Shown here one piece after another: positions 28,530 to 36,834 of a stretch of DNA of 64,000 nucleotides (within the stretch, counting starts at the first letter, position 1; each line of letters begins with the position of its first letter). The notes beneath the pieces are model-generated. The model had not been told where the DNA came from, did not search any database, and saw only the letters and a program-made list of their open reading frames with translations. The DNA is from CAVSCR01 sp963726575. GTDB lineage: Bacteria; Actinomycetota; Actinomycetes; JAHEKZ01. The stretch spans positions 496,001 to 560,000 of the forward strand of contig CAVSCR010000005.1 in the NCBI GenBank assembly GCA_963726575.1. Reading direction: 5' to 3'. Both the position numbers and the translations under genes were made by a program.

Positions 28530-29189
28530 GTGACCCCACACGCGCGCAGCCTGGCCCGCAGCGAACGCGCCGAGCTGTGCGACCTTTTCGAACAGGTCGG
28601 CCCGGACGCACCCACCCTGTGCGACCCGTGGACGACGCGGGATCTCGCCGCGCACCTCATCATTCGGGAGTCGCGCGCTGATGCCGCACTCGGCATCGCC
28701 CTGAGCCCGTTCGCCGGGTGGACCGGCCAGGTGCAGCGCCACACGGCCAAGGACGACTGGGACAGTCTGGTGGGCCGAGTCCGCACGGGTCCGCCCCGGT
28801 GGTCACCGGCCAGGCTCGGCGCGGTCGACGACGCGGTGAACACGGTCGAGTTCTTCGTGCACCACGAGGACGTACGCCGCGCCCAGTCCGACTGGCAACC
28901 GCGATCGCTTCCTGACTCGGTGCAGCGCCTGCTGTGGGCGCATCTGAAGCAACGGGCCCGCTTCCACGTCCGAAGCTCTCGAGTCGCAGTGACCCTGGAA
29001 CGACCCGACGGCGGGCAGTTCGCCGTGCCGAAGCGGCCCGGCGCTGCTGTGTCCGGGTCCGTGACGCTGGTCGGCGACGCCGCCGAGCTGACGGTGTACC
29101 TGAACGGCCGCACCCGACATGCGCGGGTGCAGGTGCTCGGCGATCCAGAGGCTGTGGCAGCGTTCGACGGCACCGACTTGTCCGTGTGA
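28530..29189 (+). CDS. TIGR03085-family DinB/maleylpyruvate-isomerase-like metal-binding protein
   Basis: A 219-residue plus-strand gene inside the his cluster. It starts MTPHARSLARSERAELC (GTG 28530 with AAGGTGGA upstream; GTG 28512 and ATG 28515 are alternatives). The N-terminal four-helix DinB-like fold has CDPWTTRDLAAHLIIRESR and VEFFVHHEDVRRA, carrying the histidines that bind a metal. The C-terminal part is a strand-rich SCP2-like domain (VAVTLERPDGG, VTLVGDAAELTVYLNGR). Relatives are mycothiol- or metal-dependent enzymes; the substrate is unknown. It starts 81 bases from the divergent lipoprotein gene and converges on hisF with three bases between stops. Confidence 0.85.
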   Translation: MTPHARSLARSERAELCDLFEQVGPDAPTLCDPWTTRDLAAHLIIRESRADAALGIALSPFAGWTGQVQRHTAKDDWDSLVGRVRTGPPRWSPARLGAVDDAVNTVEFFVHHEDVRRAQSDWQPRSLPDSVQRLLWAHLKQRARFHVRSSRVAVTLERPDGGQFAVPKRPGAAVSGSVTLVGDAAELTVYLNGRTRHARVQVLGDPEAVAAFDGTDLSV

Positions 29190-29192
29190 CCG

Positions 29193-29960
29193 CTAGCGGA
29201 CCACGCATCCGGCGGCACGCAGCACCCGCTTGACGTCGGCCACCGTGAGGTCGCCGAAGTGAAAGACACTTGCGGCCAGCACCGCGTCGGCACCAGCGGC
29301 GACGGCCGTCGGGAAGTCGGCGAGCTGACCGGCCCCTCCGCTGGCGATCAACGGCAACGAGGTCACCCGCCGGGCGGCTCGGATGAGCTCGATGTCGAAG
29401 CCCAGCCGGGTCCCGTCGGCGTCGATGGAGTTGAGCAGCACCTCGCCGGCGCCGAGCCGTTCCGCGCGGGCGATCCAGTCCAGTGCGTCGATACCGGTGC
29501 CGGTACGGCCACCATGAGTCGTCACCTCGAACCCGCCGCCTGTGATGCTCGTCGATGCACGACGCGCATCGACGCTGACCACCAAGACCTGCGATCCGAA
29601 CCGCGCCGCGATCTGCTTGATCAGCTCTGGCTGCGCCACCGCCGCCGTGTTGATGCTCACCTTGTCCGCACCGGCGCGCAGCAACCGGTCGACATCGTCG
29701 ACGCTTCGTACGCCTCCGCCGACCGTCAGCGGAATGAAGACCTCATCGGCAGTCCGACGTACGACGCCGTAGGTGGTGTCCCGGTCTGCCGTCGTCGCCG
29801 TGATGTCGAGGAAGGTCAGCTCGTCGGCGCCGGCTGCGTCGTAGCGGCGAGCCAGCTCCACCGGGTCGCCAGCGTCGCGCAGCCCGGCGAAGTTGATGCC
29901 CTTCACCACGCGGCCGGCGTCGACGTCGAGACAGGGAATCACCCGCACCGCGACACTCAC
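29193..29960 (-). CDS. hisF: Imidazole glycerol phosphate synthase, cyclase subunit
   Basis: With HisH makes imidazole glycerol phosphate and AICAR. The 255-residue barrel has the catalytic aspartates in RVIPCLDVDAGRVVKG (first strand) and LLNSIDADGTRLGF, with GGGVRSVDDVDRLLRAGADK and the phosphate-binding SGGAGQ. The GTG at 29960 overlaps the RidA stop as GTGA. Complete length and motifs. Confidence 0.97.
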   Translation of the reverse strand: MSVAVRVIPCLDVDAGRVVKGINFAGLRDAGDPVELARRYDAAGADELTFLDITATTADRDTTYGVVRRTADEVFIPLTVGGGVRSVDDVDRLLRAGADKVSINTAAVAQPELIKQIAARFGSQVLVVSVDARRASTSITGGGFEVTTHGGRTGTGIDALDWIARAERLGAGEVLLNSIDADGTRLGFDIELIRAARRVTSLPLIASGGAGQLADFPTAVAAGADAVLAASVFHFGDLTVADVKRVLRAAGCVVR

Positions 29961-30361
29961 GGCCGAGAAGCCTCGCCCGTCGGCTCGCGGTAGGCATCGA
30001 CCTCGACCTCGACCCGCATGGCAGGGTCGATCAGGCCCGCCACCACGACCATGGTGGCAGCCGGGCGGACGTCGCGGAACACCGTCGCATGGGCGCGACC
30101 CACTGCGTCGCAGTCGTCGCTGGACACCACGTACATGCGGGTGCGCACGACGTCGGCGATGGCGAAGCCAGCCCGCTCCAAGGCGTCGCGCGCAATGTCG
30201 AACGCCACGAGGGTCTGCTCGTAGGCATCCTCTGGGTGGCGGACGGTGCCGTCAACGGTCGACGTGCAACCGGAGACGAACACGAAAGGTCCCGCCTGAA
30301 CGGCGCGGCTGTACCCCACGACGTCCTCCCAGGGGCCACCGCTGGATATCCTTCGCGTCAC
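29957..30361 (-). CDS. RidA/YjgF family protein
   Basis: A 134-residue RidA-family protein. Residues 1-20 (MTRRISSGGPWEDVVGYSRA), the VSGCTSTVDGTVRHPEDAYE segment and the FRDVRPAATMVVVAGLIDPA end follow the family pattern. The glycine- and arginine-rich active-site region (RPAATMV) is in place, where RidA enzymes hydrolyse reactive enamine/imine intermediates. It is packed between priA and hisF with ATGA/GTGA-style overlaps (GTG 30361). It might clean up reactive by-products of PLP chemistry, but no direct link to histidine synthesis is established. Confidence 0.9.
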   Translation of the reverse strand: MTRRISSGGPWEDVVGYSRAVQAGPFVFVSGCTSTVDGTVRHPEDAYEQTLVAFDIARDALERAGFAIADVVRTRMYVVSSDDCDAVGRAHATVFRDVRPAATMVVVAGLIDPAMRVEVEVDAYREPTGEASRP

Positions 30362-31110
30362 GTCGGTGCCGCCGAGGTTCCGGCGACTGCGGCGAGCGCT
30401 TCTGGCAACGTGAACGCGCCGGCGTAGAGCGCCTTGCCGACGATGACGCCCTCGACGCCGACGTCGGTGAGCTCGGCGAGCGCCCGAAGGTCGGCCAATG
30501 ACGACACGCCGCCACTGGCGACCACCGGCTGGTCGGTGTGGGCGCAGACTTCGCGCAACAGGGCGAGGTTCGGACCCTGAAGGGTGCCGTCCTTGGTGAC
30601 ATCCGTCACGACGTACCGCGCGCAGCCGTCGCGCTCGAGCCGCTCCAGGGTGTGCCAGAGGTCACCGCCCTCGCGAGTCCAGCCACGAGCCGCGAGCGTC
30701 GTGCCGCGCACATCGAGACCGACGGCAATCCGGTCGCCGAACTCCCGAATCGCCCGCGAGGTCCACTCGGGGTCTTCCAGCGCAGCGGTGCCCAGGTTGA
30801 CCCGCGTCGCTCCGGTCGCCAGTGCGGCCCGCAACGACGTGTCGTCCCGAATTCCCCCGGACAGCTCCACCTGGATGTCGATGCGGTCGACCAGCTCCGC
30901 CATCAGCGCGGCGTTGCTCCCGCGGCCGAACGCGGCGTCGAGATCCACCAGGTGGATCCAGGCGGCGCCATCGGCCTGCCATGCCAGGGCGGCGGTCAGC
31001 GGTTCGCCGTAGCTGGTCTCGGTACCGGCCTCTCCTTGGACGAGCCGCACCGCCTTGCCGGCTGCGACGTCGACTGCGGGCAGCAACTCCAACAGTCGCG
31101 CAGCGGGCAT
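30358..31110 (-). CDS. priA: PriA, bifunctional phosphoribosyl isomerase (HisA/TrpF)
   Basis: Isomerises both ProFAR (histidine path) and phosphoribosylanthranilate (tryptophan path) in actinobacteria lacking TrpF. The 250-residue barrel starts MPAARLLELLPAVDVAAGKAV with the first catalytic Asp. It has IQVELSGGIRDDTSLRAALA, GLDVRGTTLAARGW (the second Asp and the family's RGWT-type loop), VVTDVTKDGTLQGPN, and the phosphate-binding ASGGVSS and GVEGVIVGKALY. Dual function is inferred from family, from the absence of trpF beside trpC/trpB/trpA, and from the actinobacterial context. Confidence 0.92.
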   Translation of the reverse strand: MPAARLLELLPAVDVAAGKAVRLVQGEAGTETSYGEPLTAALAWQADGAAWIHLVDLDAAFGRGSNAALMAELVDRIDIQVELSGGIRDDTSLRAALATGATRVNLGTAALEDPEWTSRAIREFGDRIAVGLDVRGTTLAARGWTREGGDLWHTLERLERDGCARYVVTDVTKDGTLQGPNLALLREVCAHTDQPVVASGGVSSLADLRALAELTDVGVEGVIVGKALYAGAFTLPEALAAVAGTSAAPT

Positions 31111-31120
31111 GTCGGCGACC

Positions 31121-31408
31121 CTAGAGGTCGCCGAGCTGGCCTCGGCCTTCTGGGTCCCAGAACACCGTGATCAGAACCGGTACAGCCAAGAGCGAGACAG
31201 TGAGCATGATCCAGCGGGTGCGCCAGTCGGTCACCATCAGCCAGGTGAGCCCGTTGACGACGACGAGAATGACGGCGATCGCGGTGAGGCGCTTGCGCCA
31301 GCGACGGCGCAACATCGACTCAGGCTTCTGCTTGGGTCGCGGAGTCTGCGGCCGTTTGCCCGGGTCGCCCTTGTTCTTTCCCTTGCTCTTGTGCTGGTGC
31401 GTCGCCAT
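31121..31408 (-). CDS. Hypothetical two-helix membrane protein of the his cluster
   Basis: A 95-residue protein, ATG 31408, ending 10 bases before priA starts. The first 40 residues are very basic (MATHQHKSKGKNKGDPGKRP). Two membrane helices follow: LTAIAVILVVVNGLTWLMV and WIMLTVSLLAVPVLITVFW. It ends WDPEGRGQLGDL. The charge pattern puts the N-terminus in the cytoplasm. No family name is known to me. It lies between hisH and priA with an 11-base gap to hisH. Confidence 0.75.
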   Translation of the reverse strand: MATHQHKSKGKNKGDPGKRPQTPRPKQKPESMLRRRWRKRLTAIAVILVVVNGLTWLMVTDWRTRWIMLTVSLLAVPVLITVFWDPEGRGQLGDL

Positions 31409-31419
31409 AAGGCGTCAGG

Positions 31420-32058
31420 CTAGAGAGTTCGCAGCCAGTTCTCCAGCAGCGTCAGGCCGGCGTCCCCGGACTTCTCCGGATGGAACTGAACCGCGCTGAG
31501 CGGCCCGTTCTCGACCGCTGCCACGAAGTCAGCACCGTGCGCGCTCCACGTGACCATCGGCGGGGTCAGACGCTGGTCACCGGTGCGCCATTCCCAGTGG
31601 AGCACGGCGTAGGAGTGAACGAAGTAGAAGCGCTCGGACCCGACGCCTTCGAAGAGCACCGAGCCAGCGGCGACGTCCACCGTGTTCCATCCCATGTGCG
31701 GCACGACAGGAGCCGGCAGTCGCTCGACGACCCCGGGCCACTGAGCGAACCCCGGCGTCCGGACCCCGTGCTCGTCGCCCGCGTCGAACATGAGCTGCAT
31801 GCCAACGCACACGCCGAGCACCGGGCGTCCGCCGGCAAGCCGCCGTTCGATCAGCCGATGCCCGTCAACGGCGTCGAGCGCTGCGCGGCAGGCCGCGAAC
31901 GCACCGACACCGGGGACGAACAGCCCGCGACACTGGCTGGCGAGATCAGGATCGTCGGTCACCACCACTTCAGCACCCGCGCGTTCCAGCGCGCGTTGGG
32001 CCGACCGCAGGTTCCCCGAGCCGTAGTCGAGCACCACGACGCTGGGCGAGCTGCTCAC
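31420..32058 (-). CDS. hisH: Imidazole glycerol phosphate synthase, glutaminase subunit
   Basis: Glutamine amidotransferase supplying ammonia to HisF. The GTG at 32058 (MSSSPSVVVLDYGSGNLRSA) overlaps the stop of the 51-residue protein as GTGA. The 212-residue product has the nucleophile cysteine in VLGVCVGMQLMFD, the oxyanion segment FVPGVGAFAACRAAL, the VVPHMGWNTVD interface loop and the His-Glu pair in VQFHPEKSGDAG. The longer frame upstream has no homology. Confidence 0.96.
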   Translation of the reverse strand: MSSSPSVVVLDYGSGNLRSAQRALERAGAEVVVTDDPDLASQCRGLFVPGVGAFAACRAALDAVDGHRLIERRLAGGRPVLGVCVGMQLMFDAGDEHGVRTPGFAQWPGVVERLPAPVVPHMGWNTVDVAAGSVLFEGVGSERFYFVHSYAVLHWEWRTGDQRLTPPMVTWSAHGADFVAAVENGPLSAVQFHPEKSGDAGLTLLENWLRTL

Positions 32059-32210
32059 AGGTACAGCACCCCGGCGACGACAAACATCACGGCGAGTCCG
32101 GCCACGATGGCCACCACCCACCACGGCCGCCTCTGCTGGCGCACCGACCACGCACCTCCGAAGAGGAAACCGCCGACGGCCAGCAGCAGAATCGGCAGCG
32201 ACGAGCTCAT
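32055..32210 (-). CDS. 51-residue membrane protein coupled to hisB and hisH
   Basis: Not a shadow of another gene: MSSSLPILLLAVGGFLFGGA, a short basic turn (WSVRQQRRPW), then WVVAIVAGLAVMFVVAGVLY ending in L. Two predicted helices joined by a basic loop. The ATG at 32210 overlaps the hisB stop as ATGA, and its stop TGA overlaps the hisH GTG start as GTGA, so it is locked between them by translation coupling. Small membrane proteins at this position occur in other actinobacterial his operons to my recollection, but I know no function. The length is too small for most annotation cut-offs. Confidence 0.75.
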   Translation of the reverse strand: MSSSLPILLLAVGGFLFGGAWSVRQQRRPWWVVAIVAGLAVMFVVAGVLYL

Positions 32211-32806
32211 CGACCGAGCGTTCCCTTGGTCGAAGGGATTCCCGGCACGCGGGCGTCGCGGGACGCCGCGTCGCGCAGTGCTCGAGCGACCGCCTTGAAC
32301 TGGGCCTCTACGACATGATGCGCGTTGCGCCCGGTCTGGACCTCGACATGCAAGGTGATCTTGGCCTCCGCGACGAACGACTCCCAGATGTGGCGCGTCA
32401 GAGTGGTGTCGTAGCTGCCGATCAGCTCGACGAGCTCGGGCTCACTGTGCACCAGGTAAGACCGACCGGACAGATCGACTGCCGCCAGCACTCTGGTCTC
32501 GTCCAGTGGCACGACGGCATGTCCGTAGCGGCGCAGGCCGGCCTTGTCACCCAGGGCCTCGCGCATGGCCTGCCCGAGCGCCAGCGACGTGTCCTCGACC
32601 GTGTGGTGCGCATCGACCTCGACGTCACCACTGGTGCGGATCGTGAGATCGATCCCGCCGTGCTTGCCCAGCTGGGCCAGCATGTGGTCGAAGAACGGGA
32701 CACCGGTCGAGACGTCGGTGACGCCGGTGCCGTCGACGTCGAGCAGCACCGACACCGACGACTCCTTGGTCGCCCGCTGGACGGTGGCGATCCGTGCGTC
32801 ACCCAT
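32207..32806 (-). CDS. hisB: Imidazoleglycerol-phosphate dehydratase
   Basis: Dehydrates IGP to imidazole acetol phosphate. The 199-residue single-domain enzyme has the paired metal motifs: FFDHMLAQLGKHGGID, VDAHHTVEDTSLALGQ, then DLSGRSYLVHS and the second VQTGRNAHHVVEAQFKAVAR. The ATG at 32806 is preferred (a TTG is next upstream) and overlaps the end of hisC by eight bases. It lacks the fused phosphatase domain seen in E. coli. Confidence 0.96.
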   Translation of the reverse strand: MGDARIATVQRATKESSVSVLLDVDGTGVTDVSTGVPFFDHMLAQLGKHGGIDLTIRTSGDVEVDAHHTVEDTSLALGQAMREALGDKAGLRRYGHAVVPLDETRVLAAVDLSGRSYLVHSEPELVELIGSYDTTLTRHIWESFVAEAKITLHVEVQTGRNAHHVVEAQFKAVARALRDAASRDARVPGIPSTKGTLGR

Positions 32807-33869
32807 CAATGACCTCCTCGATCGCCGTCAGGAACCGCTCCACCTCGGCGGGCGTCCCTGCGGTCACGCGCAACCAGCCTGGCAGCCCGACGTCGCGCAC
32901 GAGCACACCGGCGTCGAGCAACGCCCGCCACACCACCGCCTGGTCGGGAAACTCCCCGAACAGGACGAAGTTGGCGTCGCTGTCGCACACCGTCAGGCCG
33001 AGGCCGCGCAGGTGCGCCGTGATCCGGTCGCGTTGGTCGATCACGTCACCGCTGGAAGCCAGCAGGACATCGCGGTGGCGCAGTGCAGCGTTGGCCACGG
33101 ATTGCGTCAAGGCGGACAGATGATAGGGAAGGCGCACAAGGCGCAGCGCCTCGATGACGGCCGGATCTGCTGCCAGGTACCCGACCCGGGCGCCGGCGAG
33201 TGCAAACGCCTTGGACAGGGTGCGGGTCACGACGAGACGGGGTCGACCGTCCAGCAGCTCGAGTGCGCTCGGCCGCGATGAGAATTCTTGGTACGCCTCG
33301 TCGACGACGACCATGCCAGGCGCCGTGTCGTAGACCGCGGCGATGACGTCGAGCGAGGTCGCGGTGCCAGTCGGGTTGTTGGGCGAGCAGAGGAACACAA
33401 CGTCCGGGTGAGCCTCCTCCACGGCCTGGCGGGCGCCGAGCGGGTCGAGGGAGAAGTCGCCCGCGCGGGACGCGGCGATCCAGGACGTTCCCGTGCCGAT
33501 GCTGATCAGCCGGTGCATCGAGTACGACGGCTCGTACCCCATGGCGCACCTCCCCGCGCCACCGAACGCTTGGAGCAACTGCTGCAAGACCTCGTTGGAC
33601 CCGTTGGCCGCCCAGACCTGGTCGGCGCTCAGCCTGTGGCCGAGGTAGTCCGCGAGGCCAGCCCGCAGGTCGGTGGCCTCGCGATCGGGGTAGCGGTTCA
33701 GCACCGACACCGTGGCCGCTACCGCCGACGCGATCTGTTCACCGACGACCGGGTCGATCGGGAACGGGTTCTCGTTGGTGTTGAGCCGGACCGCGACGTC
33801 GAGCTGAGGAGCCCCGTAGGCACTCAGCCCGCGCAGCTCCGGTCGCAGCGGCAGGTCTTCAGACGGCAT
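32799..33869 (-). CDS. hisC: Histidinol-phosphate aminotransferase
   Basis: PLP aminotransferase making histidinol phosphate. The ATG at 33869 (MPSEDLPLRPELRGLSAYGA) gives 356 residues; the longer upstream frame is antisense-like to hisD. Conserved points are VRLNTNENPFP, ANGSNEVLQQLLQAFG, the VFLCSPNNPTGTAT segment, the aspartate in VVVDEAYQEFS and the PLP lysine in RTLSKAFALAGARVGYL. It ends GLPGWLRVTAGTPAEVERFL. It is separated from hisD by ten bases and overlaps hisB. Confidence 0.96.
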   Translation of the reverse strand: MPSEDLPLRPELRGLSAYGAPQLDVAVRLNTNENPFPIDPVVGEQIASAVAATVSVLNRYPDREATDLRAGLADYLGHRLSADQVWAANGSNEVLQQLLQAFGGAGRCAMGYEPSYSMHRLISIGTGTSWIAASRAGDFSLDPLGARQAVEEAHPDVVFLCSPNNPTGTATSLDVIAAVYDTAPGMVVVDEAYQEFSSRPSALELLDGRPRLVVTRTLSKAFALAGARVGYLAADPAVIEALRLVRLPYHLSALTQSVANAALRHRDVLLASSGDVIDQRDRITAHLRGLGLTVCDSDANFVLFGEFPDQAVVWRALLDAGVLVRDVGLPGWLRVTAGTPAEVERFLTAIEEVIDG

Positions 33870-33879
33870 GCCGACCTCG

Positions 33880-35187
33880 TCAGCTCGAGCCGTCGGCGGC
33901 ACGTGCGTGCACAGCGGCAACGTGCGCCACCAGGTCCTCGGCGCCGCCAAGGGCGTCGACGAAGACAGCCGACCCGGCGAGTGCGGCCTGGTCGTAGTCG
34001 ATGACGTGGATTCCGCGCAGGAAGGACTGCACCGACAGACCACCGGTGTGGCGTGCCGTACCACCGGTAGGGAGCACATGGTTGCTCCCGGCCAGGTAGT
34101 CACCCAGCGACACCGGGGAGTAGGCGCCGACGAAGATCGCGCCGGCATTGCGCACCCGGTCCGCGCGCGCCCGAGCGTCTCGCGTGATCACTTCCAGATG
34201 CTCCGCCGCCCATTCGTCGACCACCTCCAACCCGTGGTCCAGGTCGTCGACGACGACGTACGCGCTCTGGTTGGCCAGTGCGGTCTGCACCCGGTCCTGG
34301 TGCTTCGTCAGCGGAATCCGTCGGTCCAGCTCCAGGTCCACCGCATCGAGCAGGTCGACGTCGTCGGTGACCAACAGGCAGGACGCGAACGCATCGTGCT
34401 CGGCCTGGGCGATGAGGTCGGCCGCCACGAAGCCGGGGGGCGCCGAGTCGTCAGCCAGGATCGCGATCTCGGTCGGACCGGCCTCGGAGTCGATCCCCAC
34501 GACGCCGCGCACGACCCGCTTGGCCGCGGCCACATAGACGTTGCCAGGGCCAGTGACCAGATCGACGCGCTCACACGACTCGGTGCCGAACGCGAACATC
34601 GCCACAGCCTGTGCGCCCCCGACGGCGTACACCTCGGTGATGCCGAGCAAGGCACAGGCCGCCAGCACCGACGCGTGCGGTAGGCCACCGTGGGCCGCTT
34701 GGGGCGGTGATGCGACGGCGAGCGACTCGACGCCGGCGACGAGCGCCGGGATGACATTCATGACCACGCTGCTCGGGTAGGCCACGAGCCCCCCAGGGAC
34801 GTAGAGACCGACCCGACGCACCGGCACCCAGCGCTCCGTCACGGTTCCGCCCGGCACCACCACCGTCGTCACCGACGCGCGCCGCTGTGCCTCATGGACG
34901 ACCCGGGCACGCACTACGGCCTCGGTCAGTGCGTCTCGTACCGCCGCGTCGAGGTGAGCCAGCGCCGCGTCGAGGGCACCCTGCGGCACGCGCAACCTCT
35001 CTAGACGCACGCCGTCGAACTGCTCGGTGTAGTCGAGGACGGCCGCGTCGCCGCGTCGACGTACGTCATCACAGACGGGTCGCACCACGGCTTCGGCAGC
35101 GCCGACGTCGAACGAGGCGCGGGGAAGGACGTCACGCGGGTCAACCGTGCTCCTGGCGTCTCCGCGCAGGTCGATACGGGTGATCAC
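33880..35187 (-). CDS. hisD: Histidinol dehydrogenase
   Basis: Last two oxidations to histidine, with zinc and NAD. GTG 35187 (MITRIDLRGDARSTVDPRDV) gives 435 residues, the usual length. Signatures are PVRRVGLYVPGGLVAYPSSV, VYAVGGAQAVAMFAFGTESC, VDLVTGPGNVYVAAAKRVV, the zinc-site SEAGPTEIAILAD, and NHVLPTGGTARHTGGLSVQS. It is the first his gene of this block. A 49-base gap separates it from the DUF3352 gene, so its promoter may lie there or upstream. Confidence 0.97.
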   Translation of the reverse strand: MITRIDLRGDARSTVDPRDVLPRASFDVGAAEAVVRPVCDDVRRRGDAAVLDYTEQFDGVRLERLRVPQGALDAALAHLDAAVRDALTEAVVRARVVHEAQRRASVTTVVVPGGTVTERWVPVRRVGLYVPGGLVAYPSSVVMNVIPALVAGVESLAVASPPQAAHGGLPHASVLAACALLGITEVYAVGGAQAVAMFAFGTESCERVDLVTGPGNVYVAAAKRVVRGVVGIDSEAGPTEIAILADDSAPPGFVAADLIAQAEHDAFASCLLVTDDVDLLDAVDLELDRRIPLTKHQDRVQTALANQSAYVVVDDLDHGLEVVDEWAAEHLEVITRDARARADRVRNAGAIFVGAYSPVSLGDYLAGSNHVLPTGGTARHTGGLSVQSFLRGIHVIDYDQAALAGSAVFVDALGGAEDLVAHVAAVHARAADGSS

Positions 35188-35236
35188 CTCGCCCAGTCTA
35201 GGAATCGACTCCCCGGCTCGGTCCGGCGGGCAATCG

Positions 35237-36805
35237 TCAGCCGCTCTTGACCGTGAGTCGCAACCGGTACGTGGCGTGGCCGTTGTCGACGTGCACCGTG
35301 GCGCCCAGCGACTTGTACGGCGCCACGTCCTGGCCGGACTTGCCCGCCGCCGCACCCGTGACATCGAAGAACGTGGCCAGGTCGACGTACACGATGTCGA
35401 TGGCGCCCTGTGCATCGGGCACCGCGGACTGGAACGACGGGGTCGAGCCGAGGTTGCCGTTCGCTGCAGCTAGCGTCCTGCCGTACTCCGGCGTGTTCGC
35501 CAGCACGATGCCGTCAGAGGTAGAACTGCTGCTCACCGAGACGCCGACCTGGCGCAGCAGCTTGGTCACGGCGGCGACGCCGGGCGCTGCCGCCGCCGGG
35601 TCCGTGGCCGCCTGGTATCCCACCAGCGGGTAGCTGGCCAGCCCTTGCGAGTCCACGCTCAGACTCAGCTGGCTACCCAGCAGTGCGATGAGGTCGTCGG
35701 GAAGGTTCATGCCGGTCTGGTGCTCCAGTTGGGCCTGCGCATGTCCGGGGGGGCTTCCGGCGATCCCAGACATCTGCTTCATCAGCTGAGCCCACTGTTG
35801 CTTCACCGCGTCGCCGTACCCGCTGATCCCCACGGCTGCCACCGTGGTGTCGGGCAGCGTCTGCACCATCGTGCTGGGAGCAGCCGCGTCTTTCGTCGGT
35901 GCACCCGCCAGCACCTCCACGGCGTCGGGCTCGAACTTCACGACGCCTGCGAGGACCCCGGTGAGCTCCTGGCTGTTCAAGGGGTTGCTGAAGGCACCTG
36001 CCAGGCCGGGAACCGACTGCTGCATCAGCCGGGTCAGCGCCGGCATGTCGACGTAGAACGAGGCGACGCCGTCTCCGTACGGCGCCAATGCGTCGGTGAA
36101 GGCGCTGGAATCGCCCAGGTTGCCAACGTGCGCCTGCGCGACGATGCTCGCGGCCGACGTCGGTGCTGACGTGATCACCACGAAGCCGTCGGCCATCGCG
36201 AAGTCGGCACCAGCCGGCAACACCTTGGGAAGGTCCTGGCGGGCGGCCGCATCGTTGCTGACCTGCAGCACGGCCTCGACGACGGGCGGGGCGCCTGCCG
36301 CGGCGGGGATCACCGCAAGGCCGTAGCGGCGCCCGAGCCAGGGCTCGATGTCGGTCGCATAGTCGACGGAGGAGTTCGTGAACCCCTTGGCCATGAACTG
36401 CCGCAGGTCGTCACCCGCCCCCAAAGCCGCATCGGCCGACGGGAAGTGACGGAAGAACCGGACCGCGTTGAGCTTCTGGCTGGCCGAGGGGTCGAGATCG
36501 ACGTCGACGTACGCCACCGCGTTGGCCGGCACGAGGTCTTCCGGCTGACCCCCGCCCCCGGACAGGCTCAGTCCGACGGCCACACCGGCCGTCGCCACCA
36601 CGGCGACGGCGACCACGCCGGCCGCGACCGCCAGCAGTCGGCCCCGCTTCGGCGCCGCGTGGCCGGTCACGGGCACCCCGACGGGGAGGACGTCGTAGGC
36701 GTGCGCACCGCCCACTGGCAGGTGGGAGTCCAGGATCTCGGGCTGGTCAGCGCTCTCGGGATGCCCGGGACCAGGCTCCATGGCCCGACCGTCGAACTCG
36801 CTCAC
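35237..36805 (-). CDS. DUF3352 domain-containing membrane protein
   Basis: A 522-residue protein with a polar N-terminal cytoplasmic part (about 50 residues), one membrane helix (GRLLAVAAGVVAVAVVATAG, about residues 55-74) and a long exported domain of DUF3352 type. The domain opens with LVPANAVAYVDVDLDPSASQ and continues with SVDYATDIEPWLGRRYGLAV and NLPDDLIALLGSQLSLSV. Function is unknown. It lies between dnaE (29-base gap) and hisD and may share their transcript. ATG start at 36805. No domain break is seen. Confidence 0.85.
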   Translation of the reverse strand: MSEFDGRAMEPGPGHPESADQPEILDSHLPVGGAHAYDVLPVGVPVTGHAAPKRGRLLAVAAGVVAVAVVATAGVAVGLSLSGGGGQPEDLVPANAVAYVDVDLDPSASQKLNAVRFFRHFPSADAALGAGDDLRQFMAKGFTNSSVDYATDIEPWLGRRYGLAVIPAAAGAPPVVEAVLQVSNDAAARQDLPKVLPAGADFAMADGFVVITSAPTSAASIVAQAHVGNLGDSSAFTDALAPYGDGVASFYVDMPALTRLMQQSVPGLAGAFSNPLNSQELTGVLAGVVKFEPDAVEVLAGAPTKDAAAPSTMVQTLPDTTVAAVGISGYGDAVKQQWAQLMKQMSGIAGSPPGHAQAQLEHQTGMNLPDDLIALLGSQLSLSVDSQGLASYPLVGYQAATDPAAAAPGVAAVTKLLRQVGVSVSSSSTSDGIVLANTPEYGRTLAAANGNLGSTPSFQSAVPDAQGAIDIVYVDLATFFDVTGAAAGKSGQDVAPYKSLGATVHVDNGHATYRLRLTVKSG

Positions 36806-36834
36806 GTGTCCCCCTGCAGGTCAAGCGCCTTCGG

